The translations under genes and the position numbers were made by a program. A stretch of DNA of 23,183 bases from a virus. The notes below the pieces were generated by a model. The model was not told the origin of the DNA. It searched no databases and saw only the letters and a list, made by a program, of their open reading frames with translations. How positions within the stretch are numbered: position 1 is the stretch's first letter; every line of letters starts with the position of its first letter. The stretch lies in the IMG/VR virus record IMGVR_UViG_3300017963_000761, positions 1-23,183 of that record; one strand, given 5' to 3'. Below are positions 19,040 through 23,183 of this stretch, piece after piece.

Positions 19040-20422
19040 ATGCCGGTTAGTTTGAAACATCCCTTGTATAGAAAATACGAAGCTGATTGGCGGATGCTCC
19101 GCGACTTGGTTGCTGGATCAAGAGCGGTTAAGGAACGGGGATCAACGTACTTGCCGATTCCTGGAGGCATGGACACCGATGAATATAACGCTTACAAGAA
19201 ACGCGCTGTCGTTTACGGCGCTCTCGGCAGGACAAAGCAGGGTTTGCGCGGTGCGGTGTTCCGTAAAGAACTGGATTATGAAGGGTACGCTGACGAGGAA
19301 CATCTAAAAGACGTAACGTTGCAAGGTGAAAGCCTGCAAGCGATAGCACGTACAGTGATTGATGAACTGCTTGAGATTGGCCGGTTGGGTATTCTAGTAG
19401 ATACTGCCGAAGGTGCTGAACGGCCTTGGATGTCTATTTACACTGCCGAAAATATTGTCAATTGGCGCACCACTCGCGACAAAAGCGGGAAAGAAATAAT
19501 CACTCTTTTAGTTTTGCGCGAAGACCGAAATGAAATTGATGCCGATGACCCATTCAAAACAAACCGAATTGAGCGCTACCGTGTTATAGAAACGATTGAC
19601 GGTTTTTACCAGTACACAATCTATGAAGCAACGGACAAAAATAAGAAAGAAGATTTCAAAGTCGTAGAGGGACCGATTAACCCAACGCGCAACGGTAAGA
19701 GAATGGACTTCGTTCCTTTCACGTTTATCAACACCGATGGCCTAACGACTAGCGTTCCGAAACCACCGCTTCTTGATTTAGCTGAAATCAATATGAGCCA
19801 TTACATCACGAGCGCTGATTTGGAACATGGTGCCCATTACACGGCCCTTCCAATGGCATACTTCGCAGGCTTTGATCCGGGGACTTCTGTTAAGCTTGGA
19901 TCTAGCAACGTTATGGTCACAGATAGTTCTGACGCGAAAGCAGGTTATCTAGAATATACCGGACAAGGCTTAGGATCCCTCCAAGACATCAAGCAGGACA
20001 AACAAAAACTGATGGCCGTGTTGGGTGCGCGGTTATTAGAGGAACAAAGTAAATCAAGTGAAGCGTACGACTCAAGGCGTTTGCGATTGTCGGGCGAGAC
20101 GGGCAGCCTTGCGGACATGGTGGACATCGCTGGCGAGGGGCTGGGTTTATCACTTCGATTCATGCAATGGTGGCAACAAAAACCCGAGGACGCTGTGGTC
20201 AAGCTGAATAACGATTTCCTTGATCAGCAAATTGACCCACAAACAATCCAAGCATTGTTCCAAGCCTTGCAAGCGGGTGAAATTAGTTTTGACACTTGGT
20301 TCTTTAACTTGAAACGTGGTGAACTGGTTCCGCCTGATGTTGATGCTGAAGACGAGCAGGATCGAATTGACATGCGCCCGCCCCCACTACCAGAACCAGA
20401 ACCATCAGGGTTTGAAGAATGA
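19040..20422 (+). CDS. Portal protein, DUF4055-like, 460 aa
   Basis: It forms the dodecameric channel at one head vertex. The N-terminal HPLYRKYEADWRMLRDLVAG, then TYLPIPGGMDTDEYNAYKKRAV and RTKQGLRGAVFRKE, followed by the LLEIGRLGILVDTAE region, matches the DUF4055 phage portal family. Length is usual for it. The C-terminal tail (about 30 residues) is acidic and Pro-rich. The ATG is preceded by AAGGACGAAATA. Position after the large terminase and before the MuF gene is the standard head-module order, apart from two inserted genes. Confidence 0.85.
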   Translation: MPVSLKHPLYRKYEADWRMLRDLVAGSRAVKERGSTYLPIPGGMDTDEYNAYKKRAVVYGALGRTKQGLRGAVFRKELDYEGYADEEHLKDVTLQGESLQAIARTVIDELLEIGRLGILVDTAEGAERPWMSIYTAENIVNWRTTRDKSGKEIITLLVLREDRNEIDADDPFKTNRIERYRVIETIDGFYQYTIYEATDKNKKEDFKVVEGPINPTRNGKRMDFVPFTFINTDGLTTSVPKPPLLDLAEINMSHYITSADLEHGAHYTALPMAYFAGFDPGTSVKLGSSNVMVTDSSDAKAGYLEYTGQGLGSLQDIKQDKQKLMAVLGARLLEEQSKSSEAYDSRRLRLSGETGSLADMVDIAGEGLGLSLRFMQWWQQKPEDAVVKLNNDFLDQQIDPQTIQALFQALQAGEISFDTWFFNLKRGELVPPDVDAEDEQDRIDMRPPPLPEPEPSGFEE

Positions 20423-21000
20423 AGGGCATAGCGAAACAGGTTTTACTAGACGAGGCCGTTGCGGTTGCTAATCTAGTAAACCTCATTGACCAGGATTTCG
20501 TCGACGCTTGTAATGTCATAAAGGATTGCAAAGGTCGTGTTATTGTTACGGGCATTGGAAAGTCCGGTCACATTGGCAGTAAGCTTGCCGCAACATTGTC
20601 CTCCACTGGTTCGCCTGCTTTCTTTGTTCATGCAGCTGAAGCGGGCCACGGTGACGCCGGTATGATTACTGAAGGCGATGTCGTTATAGCCATTTCTAAT
20701 TCGGGCAAAGCAATAGAAATCCAAAACATGTTTCCAATCCTAGATCATTTGAACGTCCCGCTCATAGCCCTGACTTCAAAGTCAACCTCTCCTTTAGCTA
20801 AACGAGCAGATTTTCATTTTGATCTAGGTGTTCACAAAGAAGCTTGTCATTTGGGTTTAGCGCCCACGGCAAGCACATCAGCGGCGATGGCTTTTGGAGA
20901 TGCAATGGCTGTCGCTGTTAGTGATGCGAAAGGTTTTACACGAGATGACTTTGGGCGGTCACATCCGGCAGGTGCATTGGGAGAAATTGTGAATGGGTGA
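20419..21000 (+). CDS. kdsD: Arabinose-5-phosphate isomerase-like SIS-domain protein (KdsD type, no CBS domains), 193 aa
   Basis: The sugar isomerase fold is clear: VIVTGIGKSGHIGSKLAATL, SPAFFVHAAEAGHGDAGMI, VVIAISNSGKAIEI, KEACHLGLAPTASTSAAMAF and GFTRDDFGRSHPAGALG. Lys48, His77, Glu100 and His182 correspond to the four catalytic positions of E. coli KdsD (Lys59, His88, Glu111, His193). The family enzyme converts ribulose-5-phosphate to arabinose-5-phosphate, the substrate of KdsA, which this phage also encodes. KdsD normally has two C-terminal CBS domains; this protein stops after the SIS domain, as in short isomerases. It overlaps the portal stop by four bases and the next start by eight, so it is expressed with late structural genes. 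Confidence 0.88.
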   Translation: MKGIAKQVLLDEAVAVANLVNLIDQDFVDACNVIKDCKGRVIVTGIGKSGHIGSKLAATLSSTGSPAFFVHAAEAGHGDAGMITEGDVVIAISNSGKAIEIQNMFPILDHLNVPLIALTSKSTSPLAKRADFHFDLGVHKEACHLGLAPTASTSAAMAFGDAMAVAVSDAKGFTRDDFGRSHPAGALGEIVNG

Positions 21001-22258
21001 TAGATCATATGTGACATGGCACGACGGAGTCCAACGAACCGAAGTGAGTGCGCTTGCGCCGATGCCCGTGGATATGAAAGGCGGGACGCTTGATCGAGTA
21101 ACGCAACTCGGAACGGGGGATTTGACAAATGATGCATGGGGATCACCGAAAGTTTCTCTCCCGCACTCGTTGTTTCATGGATTATGGACGTTTGATATTC
21201 CGGCGAATATGTGGTTCATGTACGAAAACGGAACGCAGGTTTATACGAGCGCAAGCGCCGTTATCAGCGAGGGTTCCGCCGCGAAAATTTCAACGACTTC
21301 GGTGATTACTAGTTGCGTTATGGAAAGCCGCGAATGTCCGAGATATCAACCGAACCGAGGCCACTTGTTCTCGACTGCATTGTGGTGTCCAGACAAAACC
21401 GCCGACGGGACGCGTACATGGGGATTATCTACCGACGAAAATGGAATCGAATTTGAACTCCGCTCGGACGGTAATTTGTACGCGGTGCAGACGAGCAATT
21501 CATCCACGACTTATTCCTCGGTTATAGACACATCCGGCGTGGCTGGTTTTAATGTTGAAAAGGGCAACGTGTACGATATTCAATACCAGTGGAGAGGCGT
21601 TGGGAATTATTACTTTTTTGTGAACTTGCAACTCGTTCACGTGATCACACATTTAGGCACGTTGACTCGCTTGTCCATGGAGAATCCCGCATTGCCGATT
21701 CACTTCCATTGCAAGCGTGCGACGGAAGACGTGACAATGTCTATCGGTTGCGCGGACGTCACCAGTGAAAACGGTCGGCAGAACGATATCGAACAATATA
21801 AATCGGCAGGCATACAAACAGTTTCCATCGGGGCAACGGGCGATCCGGTTTTATCGATCCATAATCCGCCATTAATAAACACGCAAACGAATACAAGAAC
21901 ACTAACGCTCGCACGGATCACGGTAAACTGTTCCAAAAAGGCGACGTTCCAAGTGTGGTTAACACGTGATCCAACAGCATTGACCGGAGCAACGTTCCAG
22001 CCATTAGGCGCGGGGTCATTTGTTGAAACGGATTCACCCGACATGCACGCGTCCGCAGTAACGGCGACAGCGTACGACGACAGCAAAATGAATTTTATAA
22101 CGACGATCCATGTCGAGGCGTTGAGCGAAAAGAGTATTGATAACCCATATCGTGGACGAATTGAATTTCCATTGGTGCGCGGCGATTATTTAGTGGTGAC
22201 AGGGACAGCATCTTCAGCCGATGCGGACTGTGTTGTTGAGTGGGGTGAACAGGTATGA
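20993..22258 (+). CDS. Putative virion structural protein, 421 aa
   Basis: Not matched to a named family. The sequence is rich in beta strands, Ser/Thr and Gly, low in Lys/Arg patches, and contains a central block that resembles a jelly-roll or lectin-like sandwich (residues about 60-260, for example TWGLSTDENGIEFELRSDGN and VYDIQYQWRGVGNYYFFVNL). The C-terminal 130 residues look like a second beta domain. No signal peptide. In the head module between portal and MuF genes, a head or head-fibre decoration protein, or a tail fitting, is plausible. ATG at 20993 overlaps the isomerase end by eight bases, and its stop overlaps the next start. Confidence 0.65.
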   Translation: MGDRSYVTWHDGVQRTEVSALAPMPVDMKGGTLDRVTQLGTGDLTNDAWGSPKVSLPHSLFHGLWTFDIPANMWFMYENGTQVYTSASAVISEGSAAKISTTSVITSCVMESRECPRYQPNRGHLFSTALWCPDKTADGTRTWGLSTDENGIEFELRSDGNLYAVQTSNSSTTYSSVIDTSGVAGFNVEKGNVYDIQYQWRGVGNYYFFVNLQLVHVITHLGTLTRLSMENPALPIHFHCKRATEDVTMSIGCADVTSENGRQNDIEQYKSAGIQTVSIGATGDPVLSIHNPPLINTQTNTRTLTLARITVNCSKKATFQVWLTRDPTALTGATFQPLGAGSFVETDSPDMHASAVTATAYDDSKMNFITTIHVEALSEKSIDNPYRGRIEFPLVRGDYLVVTGTASSADADCVVEWGEQV

Positions 22259-22452
22259 TGCTAGTGAAAGTGAAAGTTATTGGCAAATACCGTGGAAACG
22301 ACCGATACGAATACATAAATCCAAACAACATTGTCTCCGTTGCTCTAACGCCCAAATTTTATGACGTCCATTTAGGGGGCAAGGATTTCATAAAAGCAGA
22401 TTTAAATGATCCATATGTTAAAGGGTTGGTTGATGCGGCGGAAAGCGTTTAA
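22255..22452 (+). CDS. Hypothetical protein, 65 aa
   Basis: A small beta-rich protein: VKVKVIGKYRGNDRYEYINP, then NNIVSVALTPKFYDVHLGGKD and a final helix. The layout loosely resembles small FlbD-like folds, without enough similarity to claim it. Overlaps on both sides (ATGATG at the start and TAATG at the end) place it in the late operon. Its role there is unknown. Confidence 0.66.
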   Translation: MMLVKVKVIGKYRGNDRYEYINPNNIVSVALTPKFYDVHLGGKDFIKADLNDPYVKGLVDAAESV

Positions 22453-23183
22453 TGGCGAACGCTTCTACTAAGATTGCGGAGCAGCTTACCCGACACGGAG
22501 TTGATTTAATACGCATTGAAGCAGGGCTGCAGAAAGAAGTGACTGGGATGATAGCTAATCTACGTCGAACACTAGGCAAGCGAATTGCCGACATAGATCC
22601 AACGGAGCCTGCACGAAGAATATATCGTGATCTTAGACTGACTAAATTATTAAAAATGTCAGAGGAAGAAATTGCCGCTGCATACAAAGAAGCTAAGAAG
22701 TACATTGATGCAGAAATGATTGAGCTCGCTTCACTTGAACAGGAGCACGCAATACAGGCGTTCAATAAATCTATCGGTGTTGAACTAGTAACCAAGCGAT
22801 TAGACCGAAACGTATTGTCCCAGCTTGCAAAGGGAACACTGATCAAAGGTGCTCCATCTAGCGCATGGTGGGCGGGGCAGGATAAAAAATTACGTGATTC
22901 ATTTGAACAGAATATCCGGGAGGGGATGTTGTTTGGTGAGAATAACCAGCAACTAGCGCAACGCATACGGGGAACGCGGGCGCGAAATTTTAAGGACGGC
23001 ATTATGCAAACCGCGACACATAACGCAAACGCACTGATTAGAACGAGTGTTCAGACCGTTGCAAATGAAGCGCGGTTTGCTGTGTACGAAGAGAATGCCG
23101 ATGTTGTTAAGGGGGTTGAATGGCGGTCAACACTAGATACCAAAACGAGTGATATCTGCAAGGCGCTGGACAATCAACGATGG
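22452..23183 (+). CDS. Phage head morphogenesis protein, SPP1 gp7/MuF-like (C-terminus cut by window edge)
   Basis: The frame runs from ATG 22452 to the end of the window with 244 codons and no stop. The N-terminal 150 residues are helical, with charged coiled-coil stretches (AAAYKEAKKYIDAEMIELAS). From about residue 165 come EGMLFGENNQQLAQRIRG, then ALIRTSVQTVANEARFAVYE and VEWRSTLDTKTSDICKALD, which is the Mu gpF/SPP1 gp7 (MuF) pattern. These proteins join the capsid with the portal and help DNA entry; some carry toxin domains at the C-terminus, which cannot be judged here. Its ATG shares a base with the previous stop. Confidence 0.85.
   Translation, partial: MANASTKIAEQLTRHGVDLIRIEAGLQKEVTGMIANLRRTLGKRIADIDPTEPARRIYRDLRLTKLLKMSEEEIAAAYKEAKKYIDAEMIELASLEQEHAIQAFNKSIGVELVTKRLDRNVLSQLAKGTLIKGAPSSAWWAGQDKKLRDSFEQNIREGMLFGENNQQLAQRIRGTRARNFKDGIMQTATHNANALIRTSVQTVANEARFAVYEENADVVKGVEWRSTLDTKTSDICKALDNQRW

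Noticed and set aside
18991-19050. 19-codon frame between large terminase and portal
   Set aside because: Too short and it contains the portal ribosome-binding site; probably chance or at most a coupling leader.

Overview
The window reads as a segment of a tailed double-stranded DNA phage (Caudoviricetes) that infects a Gram-negative host. Genes are short, tightly packed and nearly all on the + strand, with many 1-4 base stop/start overlaps. There is a T7/PolI-type family A DNA polymerase, a terminase, a DUF4055-type portal, an SPP1 gp7/MuF-type head morphogenesis protein, and many unrecognised small proteins. I infer the Gram-negative host from two Kdo (lipopolysaccharide core sugar) biosynthesis enzymes and two lipobox proteins. 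I saw no integrase, tRNA, rRNA or CRISPR array, and no phage RNA polymerase.

Layout. (1) 55-2496: small accessory proteins, including an XRE-like helix-turn-helix protein, a stand-alone IS3 OrfA-like protein, and a 32-residue membrane peptide. (2) 2501-6045: three genes one or two bases apart that look like a thymine hypermodification cassette. They are an aGPT-Pplase-like DNA base modifier, a GT-A glycosyltransferase fused to a radical SAM/SPASM enzyme, and a thymidylate-synthase-fold enzyme likely to be a dUMP hydroxymethylase. (3) 6075-9460: nucleotide and replication genes: an HD-domain deoxynucleotidase, a DUF3310 protein, a small HTH protein and DNA polymerase. (4) 9457-16028: a lipoprotein, a structured intergenic RNA candidate (hairpin plus H-type pseudoknot), tandem 12-bp repeats with a promoter, an HNH endonuclease, a second lipoprotein, many small proteins (several with zinc-binding cysteine pairs), a KdsA homologue and a PD-(D/E)XK nuclease. 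(5) 16150-16410: the only minus-strand gene, a putative small DNA-binding regulator whose upstream region carries four near-palindromic operators, followed by about 590 bp of AT-rich non-coding DNA. (6) 16941-23183: a strong sigma70-like promoter, then the late operon: probable small terminase, large terminase, portal, a KdsD-like arabinose-5-phosphate isomerase, a putative structural protein, a 65-residue protein and a MuF protein cut by the window edge.

How the parts may work together. The TS-fold enzyme would make 5-hydroxymethyl-dUMP. The HD enzyme may adjust nucleotide pools. After polymerisation, the aGPT-Pplase-like protein and the GT/radical SAM fusion would elaborate the base, plausibly to evade host nucleases. 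The KdsD and KdsA homologues are consecutive steps toward Kdo-8-phosphate (ribulose-5-P to arabinose-5-P to Kdo-8-P), yet they sit in different transcription units, one of them inside the structural operon. The minus-strand regulator with its operators probably controls itself and perhaps the switch to late expression. Functions come from motif reading by eye; no database search was run.
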